From the NCBI GenBank assembly GCA_046331225.1, contig JAXLRF010000002.1, forward strand, positions 124,001-188,000: a stretch of DNA of 64,000 nt. The letters run 5' to 3'. Position numbers and translations under genes: made by a program. The notes under the pieces are model-generated. The model did not search any database and was not told where the DNA came from. It was given only the letters and a program-made list of their open reading frames with translations. This DNA comes from VFMC01 sp046331225 (GTDB lineage: Bacteria > Actinomycetota > Acidimicrobiia > Acidimicrobiales > Ilumatobacteraceae). Shown piece after piece: positions 49,007-57,767 of this stretch (position 1 is the stretch's first letter; each line of letters starts with the position of its first letter).

Positions 49007-50442
49007 GCGAGCTTCTCGACGAAGCCCTCCAACTGGCGGAGGTTGCGCACCTCGTACACACCGTCGGTGTGGGTGCCGTATTCGCCGACGATGGAGTCGC
49101 CGGTGTTCCAGTAGCTGCGCGGCTCGGGGTTCAGCCAGTACACGTGACGTGCCTTCTGGCGGATCTCCTTCACCACCCAGGCCTGGCTCGCGTGGTAGTT
49201 GTTGCGCGCGTCGCCGAGCAACAACACGGTCGACTTGGGGCCGACGTCCTTGCCGTAGCGCTCCCAGAACACCTCGAAGGCGTGGCCGTAGTCGCTGTGC
49301 CCGTCGACCCACACGACGTCGGCCTCGGTGTTCACCCGGTGCACGGCCTCGGCGACGTCTTCGGTGTTGCGGAAGAACTCGGTGACCTCGTCGATGCCGT
49401 CGATGAACACGAACGAGCGCACCTTCGAGAACTGGTTCTGGATCGCGTACACGAGCATCAGCGTGAAACGGGCGAACGCCGCCACCGACCCGGAGATGTC
49501 GGCCACGACGATGAGCTCGGGCTTGGCCGGGCGCGGATACTTGAACTTCGGCTCGGCCGGCACGCCGCCGTAGCTGAGCGAGTGACGGACCGTGTTGCGG
49601 AAGTCGAGCGGACCCTTGCGGCCGTGCCGGCGCTTGCGGGCGAGGCGCGCTGCGAGCTTGCGGGTGAGCGGACCGAGCGCCTTCTTCAGGTTCTGCATCT
49701 CGTCACGCGACGCGTGCATGAACTCGACGTCCTCGGGCAGCGGCTTGCGCAGCGTCTTGGCCATCGCCTCGGCACCGCGGTCGGCGACGAGGCGGCGACG
49801 GATCTCGGCCTCGATCTCCTTCTTGAACTGCTCGATGCGGTCGTTGTACTCGTCGCGCTCGAGGCGCTCCTCGAGCGGGGTGAGCTCGCCCCCGACCTCT
49901 TGACGGCTCTGGTCCATCAGCTTCTCGAGCATGCCGTCGAGATCGAGGTTCCTGAGCGTGCGATACAGGTAGTACGTGCCACCGACGGGACGGCCCGGCT
50001 CCATGCCGGCGAAGCGCTGCACGGCCTGACGGGCGAGCGCGCGCATCAGCGCCTGGTCGCCGTTGAGCAGCGCCTGCATCAGCATCTGCGCGATCTCCTC
50101 GGGCGTGAGCGAGTCCATCGACCCGCCCGCCTGGCCCTTCGAGTCGCCCTGGCGCATCTGCTCCTGCATCTCGCGCCACATCTCGTCGAGGTCGCTCTCG
50201 TCGCCCTCCTTGAGCTTGTACTCCGGGCCGCGCAGGCTGAAGTACACCTCGAACACCGTCTCGAACGACCGCCAGTGGCTGTTGTTCTTCACGAGCGTGG
50301 CCCCGAGCGCGTACTTGAACGCCTCGCGGTCCTCGATGGGGATGTGCTGCACCGCCTCCATCGCGTCGAGGTTCTCGGTGAGCGACACCGGCAGCCCCGC
50401 GTTGCGGAGCTCGGCGACGAACCCGTTGAGCAGATCGAGCAT
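49003..50442 (-). CDS. VWA-domain CoxE-like protein
   Basis: A 479-residue protein. The N-terminal ~300 residues are charged and helical (MLDLLNGFVAELRNAGLPVSLTENLDAMEAV...). Residues ~312-475 are a von Willebrand A domain with the MIDAS start ELIVVADISGSVAAFARF. The arrangement is that of CoxE/YeiM-like VWA partners of MoxR ATPases, which assemble or activate metal enzymes. The MoxR gene lies 29 bp upstream. The target enzyme is not in the window. Confidence 0.85.
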   Translation of the reverse strand: MLDLLNGFVAELRNAGLPVSLTENLDAMEAVQHIPIEDREAFKYALGATLVKNNSHWRSFETVFEVYFSLRGPEYKLKEGDESDLDEMWREMQEQMRQGDSKGQAGGSMDSLTPEEIAQMLMQALLNGDQALMRALARQAVQRFAGMEPGRPVGGTYYLYRTLRNLDLDGMLEKLMDQSRQEVGGELTPLEERLERDEYNDRIEQFKKEIEAEIRRRLVADRGAEAMAKTLRKPLPEDVEFMHASRDEMQNLKKALGPLTRKLAARLARKRRHGRKGPLDFRNTVRHSLSYGGVPAEPKFKYPRPAKPELIVVADISGSVAAFARFTLMLVYAIQNQFSKVRSFVFIDGIDEVTEFFRNTEDVAEAVHRVNTEADVVWVDGHSDYGHAFEVFWERYGKDVGPKSTVLLLGDARNNYHASQAWVVKEIRQKARHVYWLNPEPRSYWNTGDSIVGEYGTHTDGVYEVRNLRQLEGFVEKLA

Positions 50443-50471
50443 CGGTCGACCCAGCCGTGCGTGAGCGTCGA

Positions 50472-51338
50472 CTACTTGTCGACGCTCAGCTCCTTCGCCG
50501 CCTTGGCGATGTCGGTCTGGTACTTGAGCAGGATGTGGAGGGTCTCCTTGGCCTGCTGGGCGTCGATCGACTCGATGCCGAGCAGCACGAGGGTGCGGGC
50601 CCAGTCGAGGGTCTCGCTCACCGACGGCGCCTTCTTCAGGTCGAGCTGGCGGATGCTGCGCACGATGCGGGCGATCTGGTCGGCCAGGTTGTCGGTGACA
50701 CCCGGGACCTTGGTGAGCACGATCTCCTTCTCACGCTCCATCGACGGGTAGTCGACGTGCAGGAAGAGGCAGCGGCGCTTGAGCGCCTCGCTGAGCTCGC
50801 GGGTGTTGTTCGAGGTGAGGAACACCATCGGGATCTGCTTGGCCGTGATCGTGCCGAGCTCGGGGATCGACACCTGGTACTCGGACAGGATCTCGAGCAG
50901 CAGCGCTTCGGTCTCGACCTCGACGCGGTCGACCTCGTCGATCAGCAGCACCACCGGGTCGTCGGCGCTGATGGCCTCGAGCAGCGGACGGGTGAGCAGG
51001 AAGTCGTCCGAGAAGATGTCGTCGTGGACCTCGCTCCACGAGTCGCTGTTCTTGTCGGCCTGGATGCGCAGCAGCTGCTTCTTGTAGTTCCACTCGTAGA
51101 GCGCCTTCGACTCGTCGAGGCCCTCGTAGCACTGGAGGCGGATGAGCCGCGAGCCGGTCGCCTCGGCGATGGACTTCGCCAGCTGCGTCTTGCCGGTGCC
51201 GGCGGGTCCCTCGACGAGCACCGGCTTGCCCAGCCGGTCCGCCAGGAACGCCACACCCGCGATGCCTTCGTCTGCCAGATAGTTGACGGCCTTCAGCCCC
51301 TCGCGGACCTGCTGCACGCTCTCGAAACGCTCACCCAT
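50472..51338 (-). CDS. MoxR-family AAA+ ATPase
   Basis: A 288-residue AAA+ ATPase. Walker A LVEGPAGTGKTQLAKS near 40; Walker B VVLLIDEVDRVEVETEALLLEIL near 118; sensor 1 MVFLTSNNTRELSEALKRRCLF with the arginine fingers near 165-170. With the adjacent VWA protein it should form a chaperone pair that remodels a client at ATP cost. ATG 51338 has TAGGGT ending 7 nt upstream. It is first in the operon. Confidence 0.9.
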   Translation of the reverse strand: MGERFESVQQVREGLKAVNYLADEGIAGVAFLADRLGKPVLVEGPAGTGKTQLAKSIAEATGSRLIRLQCYEGLDESKALYEWNYKKQLLRIQADKNSDSWSEVHDDIFSDDFLLTRPLLEAISADDPVVLLIDEVDRVEVETEALLLEILSEYQVSIPELGTITAKQIPMVFLTSNNTRELSEALKRRCLFLHVDYPSMEREKEIVLTKVPGVTDNLADQIARIVRSIRQLDLKKAPSVSETLDWARTLVLLGIESIDAQQAKETLHILLKYQTDIAKAAKELSVDK

Positions 51339-51372
51339 GCGATGCACCCTACAAGGCCGCTTGACCGCCGGG

Positions 51373-52644
51373 TCAACCGTGTTGCACGGCGGCACCTGCT
51401 GCTGCCTGCGGCGGCGCGAGCCGATCGGCCAGCAGGTGCACCACGAACGCAGCGACGCTGCCCAACACGGCGAGCGGCAACAGCCGAGGCGGCAACAGCG
51501 CCGCGCTGCTCAGCAACGCCGTCACGGGCAGGCCGAGTGCGGTCACCATCGACGCGGACAGACCGACGGACACGGCCACGACCGCCGGGACGGACGGGAA
51601 CACCGTGTGCACCACGAGGCCGGCCGCACCGCCGACGAAGGCCGCCGGGAAGATCTTGCCGCCCCGGTACCCGGCTGCCAGACACCACGCGGTCGCGAGC
51701 GCCTTGACGACCATCGCCAGCACGACCGTGCCGGTGGCCGGATTCCGGGACATCAGCACGAGCAGTTCCGGGAAGCCGGTGAAGCGCGTCTCGTCGCCAC
51801 CGATCGCGTACAGCACGCCGAGCACGAGCCCGCCGATGGTCGTCGTCACGACGACGTCGCGGGCATCGAGGCGTGACGTCACCCGGCGCAGCGGTCGCAC
51901 CAACCGGTCGACCAGCAACCCGGCCGCGCCCGCGACCACACCGACGACGACCGCCCAGGCGAGGTGGACGGGGCGGAAGGTGCCGTACTCGAACGGCAGA
52001 CCGATCAGCGGCACCGCGCCCATCACCTGCAACGCCAGCACGGCGAACGCCGACGACGTGAGCGTCGGGAGGATCACCATCACCGCCGGCACCGCCATCT
52101 CGGCGGTGGCGCTCGGCAGCACCTCGAGCAGGATCACCGCACCCGCGAGCGGATGAGAGAACATCGCTGCCATCAGCGCGCCGAGGCCGGCGGCCACCAG
52201 CAACTGCTCGGTGGGTCCGGCCAGGCGGGCGGCGCGTGCCAACAGCAACGACACCCCCACCGCACCCGGCATGAGCGCACCCTCGGGGCCGAGCGACGCC
52301 CCGGCGGCGAGGCCGACGAAGCCCACGGCGAGCGAGGCGGCGACGATCGACACCGTCGCCGATCCGCCCGGCTCGGGGAGCAGGCCATGGTGCTCGGCGG
52401 GGTGCGCGCCGCCGTGACCCGGCAGGAGCCGCAGGGCGACGCCGAGCAGCGCACCGCCCGCCGTGGCAAGCGCGATCGTGGCCGTCGCGCTCGGCCGGTC
52501 GCCGACGAGGTCGGCCCACAGCCAGTGCTGGACGTGGTGGAGCAGCTCTTCGAAGCCGTGGAACAGCAGTCCGACGGCGATGCCGATCGCAGCGGACACC
52601 CCGAGCAGCTTTGCGACGACGGCCTGTGCGGAACGATCGGTCAC
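51373..52644 (-). CDS. ClC-family chloride channel/transporter
   Basis: A 423-residue membrane protein with about ten helices. ClC selectivity-filter stretches are visible: GASLGPEGALMPGAVG near 114 (gating Glu in GPEG), GYRGGKIFPAAFVGGAAG (GxFxP region) and ALGLPVTALLSS. It could be an H+/Cl- exchanger (Glu retained) or a channel. Start GTG 52644 has TAACGT 9 nt upstream. It is divergent from the AAA gene at 52715. Confidence 0.85.
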   Translation of the reverse strand: MTDRSAQAVVAKLLGVSAAIGIAVGLLFHGFEELLHHVQHWLWADLVGDRPSATATIALATAGGALLGVALRLLPGHGGAHPAEHHGLLPEPGGSATVSIVAASLAVGFVGLAAGASLGPEGALMPGAVGVSLLLARAARLAGPTEQLLVAAGLGALMAAMFSHPLAGAVILLEVLPSATAEMAVPAVMVILPTLTSSAFAVLALQVMGAVPLIGLPFEYGTFRPVHLAWAVVVGVVAGAAGLLVDRLVRPLRRVTSRLDARDVVVTTTIGGLVLGVLYAIGGDETRFTGFPELLVLMSRNPATGTVVLAMVVKALATAWCLAAGYRGGKIFPAAFVGGAAGLVVHTVFPSVPAVVAVSVGLSASMVTALGLPVTALLSSAALLPPRLLPLAVLGSVAAFVVHLLADRLAPPQAAAGAAVQHG

Positions 52645-52714
52645 GAACGACGGACGTTACCCCTCCCCGCCCTCCACACGGGTGAGGCGGCCTCCTCCCC
52701 TACGATGCCGGGTG

Positions 52715-54139
52715 ATGAGCTCCCTGGTGGCCGATGTCAGCGCGTTCGTCGACGAGGTCGGGGCCGCGTTGGGGGCGCTCAGCGGACGTGGCGGCGATGC
52801 GCACCGGCAGGAGGTGCTGATCGAAGCCTCGAACCTGGTCGGCGCGGTGATCGACAGCGACGGAAGACAGGCCGACGCCGAACTCGACGGGTTCCTCGAC
52901 GCGATCGGCCCACGGCTCCAGCCGCCGCTCGTCGTCACGGCCACCCGTCTGCGCGAGGGCGGCATGCTCGACGGTCGGCGCACCTGGCTGCGCGCGCCGA
53001 GCGTGTTGTTCGACCTGCTGCTCAAGGCCGACGCACGCGACGGCGACCGCCGGAGCCACCGCTACTACGCCGCAGCACTGCGGCTCGCACACCTGACGGC
53101 TGCGCTCGACCTGGTGCCGTCGGCCGACGAGGTGGCGGCGATCGACGGGTTCCGTACCACGATGCTGCAGGCGATGGACGCCGCCGGCGTCAACCGACCC
53201 GGCCAGCCGACCACGCCGCCGACCACGCCGCCCGCGCCACCCACGGGAGCCGGGCCCGGGACTCCCCCGGCGGCGGCCGCCAAGACCGATGTACCGGCGG
53301 TGACGGTCGAGGTGCAGCTGCCACCCGAACGAGGCATCGAGGAACTGCTCGCCGAACTCGACGAGTTGGTCGGCCTCGCGAACGTGAAGGCCGAGGTTCG
53401 CCGCCTGACGAGCTTGTTGCAAGTGCAACAGCTCCGCGCCGAGCGCGGCCTGCCCACGATCGAGACGAGCAAGCACCTCGTGTTCACCGGCAACCCCGGC
53501 ACGGGCAAGACCACCGTGGCACGGCTGCTCAGCCAGATCTACCGCGCCGTCGGCGTGGTGTCGAAAGGCCACCTCGTCGAGACCGACCGTTCGAAGCTCG
53601 TCGCCGGCTACGTGGGTCAGACCGCGCTCAAGACCCAGCAGACACTCGAGGCCTCGCTCGGCGGGATGCTGCTCGTCGACGAGGCCTACGCGCTCGCACG
53701 CGGCGGCGAGAACGACTTCGGCCGCGAAGCGATCGACACGCTCGTGAAGTTCATGGAGGACCACCGCGACGACCTCGCGATCGTCGCCGCCGGCTACGTC
53801 GAGGAGATGCAGGACTTCATCGACACCAACCCGGGGTTGAAGAGCCGCTTCACCCGCACGATCTCGTTCCCCGACTACACCGGCGACGAGCTCGTCTCGA
53901 TCTTCGTGAAGCTCGGCGACAAGCACCGCTACCTCTGCTCGGACGACGCGCTCGTGCGGGTACGCGAGCTGATCGACGCCGAGCCGCGCACTCGCGGGTT
54001 CGGCAACGCTCGCTTCGTGCGCAACCTCTTCGAGACCGCGGTCGCGCACCAGGCGATGCGTCTCGCGCCGCTCACCGATCCGAGCGACGAGCAGCTCACC
54101 ACGTTCACGGCGGCCGACATCGCGCCGGTCGACGTCTGA
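52715..54139 (+). CDS. AAA+ ATPase (CbxX/CfqX type) with N-terminal helical domain
   Basis: A 474-residue protein. An N-terminal helical domain (about 1-165, TerB-like in pattern: EVLIEASNLVGAVIDSDGRQADAELDGFLDAI), a Pro/Ala/Thr linker at about 165-200, then a CbxX-type AAA domain: GLANVKAEVRRLTSLL, Walker A FTGNPGTGKTTVARLL, Walker B GGMLLVDEAYALARGGENDFG and RFTRTISFPDYTGDEL. It lies just upstream of coiled-coil, MurJ and PspA genes on the same strand. ATG 52715 has TACGAT 8 nt upstream; GTG 52712 is also in frame. Confidence 0.85.
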   Translation: MSSLVADVSAFVDEVGAALGALSGRGGDAHRQEVLIEASNLVGAVIDSDGRQADAELDGFLDAIGPRLQPPLVVTATRLREGGMLDGRRTWLRAPSVLFDLLLKADARDGDRRSHRYYAAALRLAHLTAALDLVPSADEVAAIDGFRTTMLQAMDAAGVNRPGQPTTPPTTPPAPPTGAGPGTPPAAAAKTDVPAVTVEVQLPPERGIEELLAELDELVGLANVKAEVRRLTSLLQVQQLRAERGLPTIETSKHLVFTGNPGTGKTTVARLLSQIYRAVGVVSKGHLVETDRSKLVAGYVGQTALKTQQTLEASLGGMLLVDEAYALARGGENDFGREAIDTLVKFMEDHRDDLAIVAAGYVEEMQDFIDTNPGLKSRFTRTISFPDYTGDELVSIFVKLGDKHRYLCSDDALVRVRELIDAEPRTRGFGNARFVRNLFETAVAHQAMRLAPLTDPSDEQLTTFTAADIAPVDV

Positions 54140-54197
54140 CGCAGCGCCCGAGCAGGTTGCCCCGGGTCGGGCACCCTGCGGCAATAGGCTCGGCGCC

Positions 54198-54860
54198 GTG
54201 GAGTTCGTCCCCGTCGTCATCGGCATCGTCGTCTGCGGCGCGGCCGTGTGGGCAGCGCTCAAGCTCCGCCCGTCGAAGCAGCGCAGCCTCGCCGACAAGG
54301 CCCTCGACGCGCGCATCGATCCGTTCGGTGTGGGCGAGCCGTGGCGGCACCACGTGGCCGGCGCGCAGTCGGCGCAGCGTCGCTACCTGAAGATCGTCGC
54401 CGGCATGCACGAGGGTCCGCTGCGCAGCCGCATGGCCGACATCGGCCGCCAGGTCGACCGTGGCGTCGCCGAGTGCTGGGCGATCGCGAAGCACGGCGAC
54501 CAGCTCGACGACACCATCCGCGGGCTCGACGCGAGCGGCGTGCAGGCCCGGTACGACCGAGCCGCCGACGACGCCACACGCGACTCGCTCCGACGTCAGC
54601 TCGACGCGGTGCAGCGCATCCGCGAGGCACGAGCCCAGACCGACAGCCGTCTCGCCGCGCTGCAGGCACGCCTCGGCGAGCTGGTCAGCCAGGCAGCCGA
54701 GGTGTCGATCGGCAGCGACATCACCGACGAGCTCGGCAGTGCGGTCGACGACGTGGTGGTGCAGCTGCAGGCGCTGTCACAGGCGGTCGACGAGGTGAAC
54801 ACCACCGGCCGCTCGCGGGCGTTCGAGACCGGTCCGGGCACGGCCTCGCCCGCCACGTGA
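54198..54860 (+). CDS. Membrane-anchored coiled-coil protein
   Basis: A 220-residue protein with one N-terminal membrane helix (about 3-22, FVPVVIGIVVCGAAVWAALKL), then mostly helix: two coiled-coil stretches at about 115-150 and 150-200 (LDAVQRIREARAQTDSRLAALQARLGELVSQ). It lies between the AAA gene and murJ, with a 4-bp overlap with murJ, so it probably functions with them. GTG 54198 has TAGGCT ending 7 nt upstream. The family is not recognised. Confidence 0.7.
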   Translation: MEFVPVVIGIVVCGAAVWAALKLRPSKQRSLADKALDARIDPFGVGEPWRHHVAGAQSAQRRYLKIVAGMHEGPLRSRMADIGRQVDRGVAECWAIAKHGDQLDDTIRGLDASGVQARYDRAADDATRDSLRRQLDAVQRIREARAQTDSRLAALQARLGELVSQAAEVSIGSDITDELGSAVDDVVVQLQALSQAVDEVNTTGRSRAFETGPGTASPAT

Positions 54861-56434
54861 GCAACCTCCTCAAGAGCAACCTCGTCGTCGCCGCGGGCAC
54901 GGCGCTGTCGCGCGTCACCGGCCTGCTGCGCGTGGCCGTGTTCGCCGTGGTGATGGGGCAGACCGCACTGGCCGACGCCTACAACGGCGCCAACAACACA
55001 CCCAATGCCATCTACGAGCTGTTGCTGGGTGGCGTGCTGTCGGCATCGCTCGTCCCGATGTTCACTCGTCAGGCCGAGCAGGACGACGAGGACGCCACCA
55101 GCGCCGTGCTGAGCGTCGCCGTGCTCGCGTTGACCGCGCTCACCGTCGTGGCAGTGGCCGCCGCACCGCTGATCTTCCGGCTGTTCTCGCTCGACGTCGC
55201 CGACGGCGTCGATCCGGACGAGTACCGACGGGTCGGCACCGCGCTCGCCCGCGTGTTCCTGATCCAGATCTTCTTCTACGGCATCAGCGCGCTCGCCAAC
55301 GCGCTGCTGCAGGCGCGTCGGCGCTTCTTCGCCGCGTCGTGGGCGCCGGTGCTGTCGAACCTGGTGATCATCGGCTCGCTCCTGCTGGTCCCCCGCACCG
55401 TCGGCGGCCGCGAGCCCGAGCTGATCGAGGTGCTCACCAACGACCGGCTCCGCTGGACCCTCGCGATCGGCGCGACCGTCGGCATCGCGGTGATGGCGCT
55501 CGCGGTGCTGCCCGCCGTGTCGCGGGCCCACGTGCCCTTGCACTTCAACCCCCGGTTCGGGCACCCCGCCGTACGCCAACTGCTCAAGCTGTCGGCCTGG
55601 ACGTTCGGCTACGTGGCCGCCAACCAGATCGCGATCGTCGTGGTGCAGAATCTCGCGCATCCCGGCAGCGGGCAGCTCGACGCGTACTCGAAGGCGTACA
55701 TCTTCTTCGTGCTGCCGCACGGCCTGCTCGCGATGTCGATCGTCACCACGTTCACACCCGAGATGTCGCGTGCCGTCGCGCGCAAGGACAAGGCGGCGTT
55801 CGTCGAGCGCACGTCGATGGGCATCCGTCTGGTCGCGTTGGCAACCTTCCCCGCGGCGGCCGGCATGTTCGTGCTGCGCCGCCCGCTCATCGGCATGGCG
55901 CTCGACCACGGCAACTTCGACGCGGCCGACGCGATGCGCACCAGCCGCGCGCTCGCCGGCTTCGCGCTCGGCCTCGTCGGCTTCAGCGTGTACCTGTTCG
56001 TGCTGCGCGCCTTCTACTCGCACACCGACGCCCGCACGCCGTTCGTGATCAACCTGTTCGAGAACGCGATCAACATCGTGATGGCGTTCGTGCTCGTCGG
56101 CCGGTACGGCGTGCTCGGCCTCGGTGCCGCGTTCGCGATCGCGTACCTCGTGTCGGCCGCGTGGGCGATGCAGGTGCTGTCGTACAAGGTGCCCGGTTTC
56201 CCGCTCCGCCCCGTCTACCTGAGCCTGCTCCGCATGGCGCTCGCGAGCGTGGTGATGATGGAGGTCATGTGGCTGGTGGCCCACGTCGTGGGCACCAACG
56301 TCGGTGTCGGCGCGCTCATCCGAGTGGCCGCTGCGGGCATCGCCGGACTCGCTGTCTACGTGGGCCTGCTCACCGTGCTCGGCGTGCACGAGTTGACGCA
56401 GCTGTGGGGCCGGATCACCGCACGGTTCGCATAG
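54857..56434 (+). CDS. murJ: Lipid II flippase MurJ
   Basis: A 525-residue MOP-superfamily membrane protein that flips lipid II for peptidoglycan assembly. It opens LLKSNLVVAAGTALSRVTGLLRVAVFAVVMGQTALADAYNGANNTPNAIYELLLGGVLSASLVPMF, the MurJ signature, with about 14 helices and FFYGISALANALLQARRRFFAASWAPVLSNLVII. Start GTG 54857 overlaps the coiled-coil gene by 4 bp. It lacks the long pseudokinase C-terminus of mycobacterial MviN. Confidence 0.92.
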   Translation: MSNLLKSNLVVAAGTALSRVTGLLRVAVFAVVMGQTALADAYNGANNTPNAIYELLLGGVLSASLVPMFTRQAEQDDEDATSAVLSVAVLALTALTVVAVAAAPLIFRLFSLDVADGVDPDEYRRVGTALARVFLIQIFFYGISALANALLQARRRFFAASWAPVLSNLVIIGSLLLVPRTVGGREPELIEVLTNDRLRWTLAIGATVGIAVMALAVLPAVSRAHVPLHFNPRFGHPAVRQLLKLSAWTFGYVAANQIAIVVVQNLAHPGSGQLDAYSKAYIFFVLPHGLLAMSIVTTFTPEMSRAVARKDKAAFVERTSMGIRLVALATFPAAAGMFVLRRPLIGMALDHGNFDAADAMRTSRALAGFALGLVGFSVYLFVLRAFYSHTDARTPFVINLFENAINIVMAFVLVGRYGVLGLGAAFAIAYLVSAAWAMQVLSYKVPGFPLRPVYLSLLRMALASVVMMEVMWLVAHVVGTNVGVGALIRVAAAGIAGLAVYVGLLTVLGVHELTQLWGRITARFA

Positions 56435-56443
56435 GCTTCCCGC

Positions 56444-57214
56444 ATGTTCAAGGCACTCAAGAAGTGGTGGAAGTACCTCGGCGCCAAGCTGAACCGGAAC
56501 TTCGACAAGAACGCGGATCCGGCCGTGCAGCTCGAGCAGGCGATCGGCGAGGCACAGCAGCAGCACCGCCGCTTGAAGGAACAGGCCGCGAACGTCATCG
56601 CCAGCCAGAAGCAGGCCGAGATCCGGCTCAACGGCAAGATGGCCGAGCTCGAGAAGCTCAACGCCAACGCACGTCAGGCGCTGATGATGGCCGCCGACGC
56701 GCAGAAGGCCGGCGACGCCGCCAAGAGCCAGCAGTACAACTCGGCCGCCGAGACGATCGCCAACCAGCTGATCCAGGTCGAGAAGGACGTCGAGAGCCTG
56801 AAGACGATGGTGATCGAGAGCACCCAGGCCGCCGATCAGGCCAAGGCTGCGGTCGCGCAGAACAGCCGGTTGCTGCAGGAGAAGCTCGCCGAGAAGAACA
56901 AGCTCCTCAGCCAGCTCGAGCAGGCGCGCATGCAGGAGGAGATGAACTCCGCCATGGCGCAGCTCAACGAGACCGTGGGCGACGACGTGCCGACGCTCAA
57001 GGAAGTGCAGGAGAAGATCGAGGCCCGCTACGCGAAGGCGAAGGCGACCGCCGAGCTGGGCGAGGCGTCGGTGCAGAGCCGCATCCTCGAGGTCGAGCAG
57101 GCCACTGCGAACATCGAGGCGCAGAGCCGCCTGAGCCAGCTGCGCACCGAGCTCGGTCTCGACACCCCGGCCGCAGCGCCCGCTGTCGAGGCGCCCAAGC
57201 CCGCCGAGGGCTGA
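56444..57214 (+). CDS. pspA: PspA/IM30 (Vipp1) family protein
   Basis: A 256-residue coiled-coil protein (MFKALKKWWKYLGAKLNRNFDKNADPAVQLEQAIGEAQQQHRRLKEQA...). It has an amphipathic N-terminal helix with Trp/Lys residues and long Ala/Gln/Glu-rich helices, as in PspA, which polymerises on membranes under envelope stress. It lies directly after murJ with its own TAGGCT -10, 6 nt upstream. Regulation by PspF-type factors is not seen. Confidence 0.9.
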   Translation: MFKALKKWWKYLGAKLNRNFDKNADPAVQLEQAIGEAQQQHRRLKEQAANVIASQKQAEIRLNGKMAELEKLNANARQALMMAADAQKAGDAAKSQQYNSAAETIANQLIQVEKDVESLKTMVIESTQAADQAKAAVAQNSRLLQEKLAEKNKLLSQLEQARMQEEMNSAMAQLNETVGDDVPTLKEVQEKIEARYAKAKATAELGEASVQSRILEVEQATANIEAQSRLSQLRTELGLDTPAAAPAVEAPKPAEG

Positions 57215-57263
57215 CCTCACAAACCGTTCGTCACGCGCCGGGCCGATCGGCTGCACTGGTGGC

Positions 57264-57764
57264 GTGATCGAGATCCGCCGCATCCGCCCGTCCGAGGCCG
57301 ACGTGCTCCGCGCCGTCCGCCTGGCGGCGCTCACCGATGCTCCTGCCGCGTTCGGCTCGACGATCGAACGCGAGCTCGCGTTCACCGACGAGCTCTGGGC
57401 CGAGCGGGCCACCGCATCGGCCGCGGGCGACGAGCGCACCACGTTCCTCGCGTGGGACGACAGCGAACCGGTCGGCATCGTCGGTGGCTTCCGCGTGCCC
57501 GAGCACCCCGGGGCGGTCGACCTGGTGTCGATGTGGACACACCCGTCGGCTCGCGGTGCGGGCGTGGGTGCTGCGCTGGTGCAGGCCGTCGTCGACTGGT
57601 CTCGCGACACCGGCGCCACGCGGATCGAGCTGTGGGTGGTACGAGGCAACGCACCGGCGCAGCGGCTCTACGAACGCATGGGCTTCCGGGTCACCGACGA
57701 CGTCCAGCCGCACCCCAACGACCCCTGCGCGCAGGAGATCCGGATGCTGCTGCCGTTGACGTGA
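57264..57764 (+). CDS. GNAT-family N-acetyltransferase
   Basis: A 166-residue GCN5-related acetyltransferase that uses acetyl-CoA. The core is SMWTHPSARGAGVGAALVQAVVDW (acetyl-CoA pyrophosphate loop R/Q-x-x-G-x-G/A as RGAGVG) and LWVVRGNAPAQRLYERMGFRVTD, with the Tyr at the usual place. The substrate is unknown. Start GTG 57264. It is convergent with proB (3 bp between stops). Confidence 0.87.
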   Translation: MIEIRRIRPSEADVLRAVRLAALTDAPAAFGSTIERELAFTDELWAERATASAAGDERTTFLAWDDSEPVGIVGGFRVPEHPGAVDLVSMWTHPSARGAGVGAALVQAVVDWSRDTGATRIELWVVRGNAPAQRLYERMGFRVTDDVQPHPNDPCAQEIRMLLPLT

Positions 57765-57767
57765 CGG

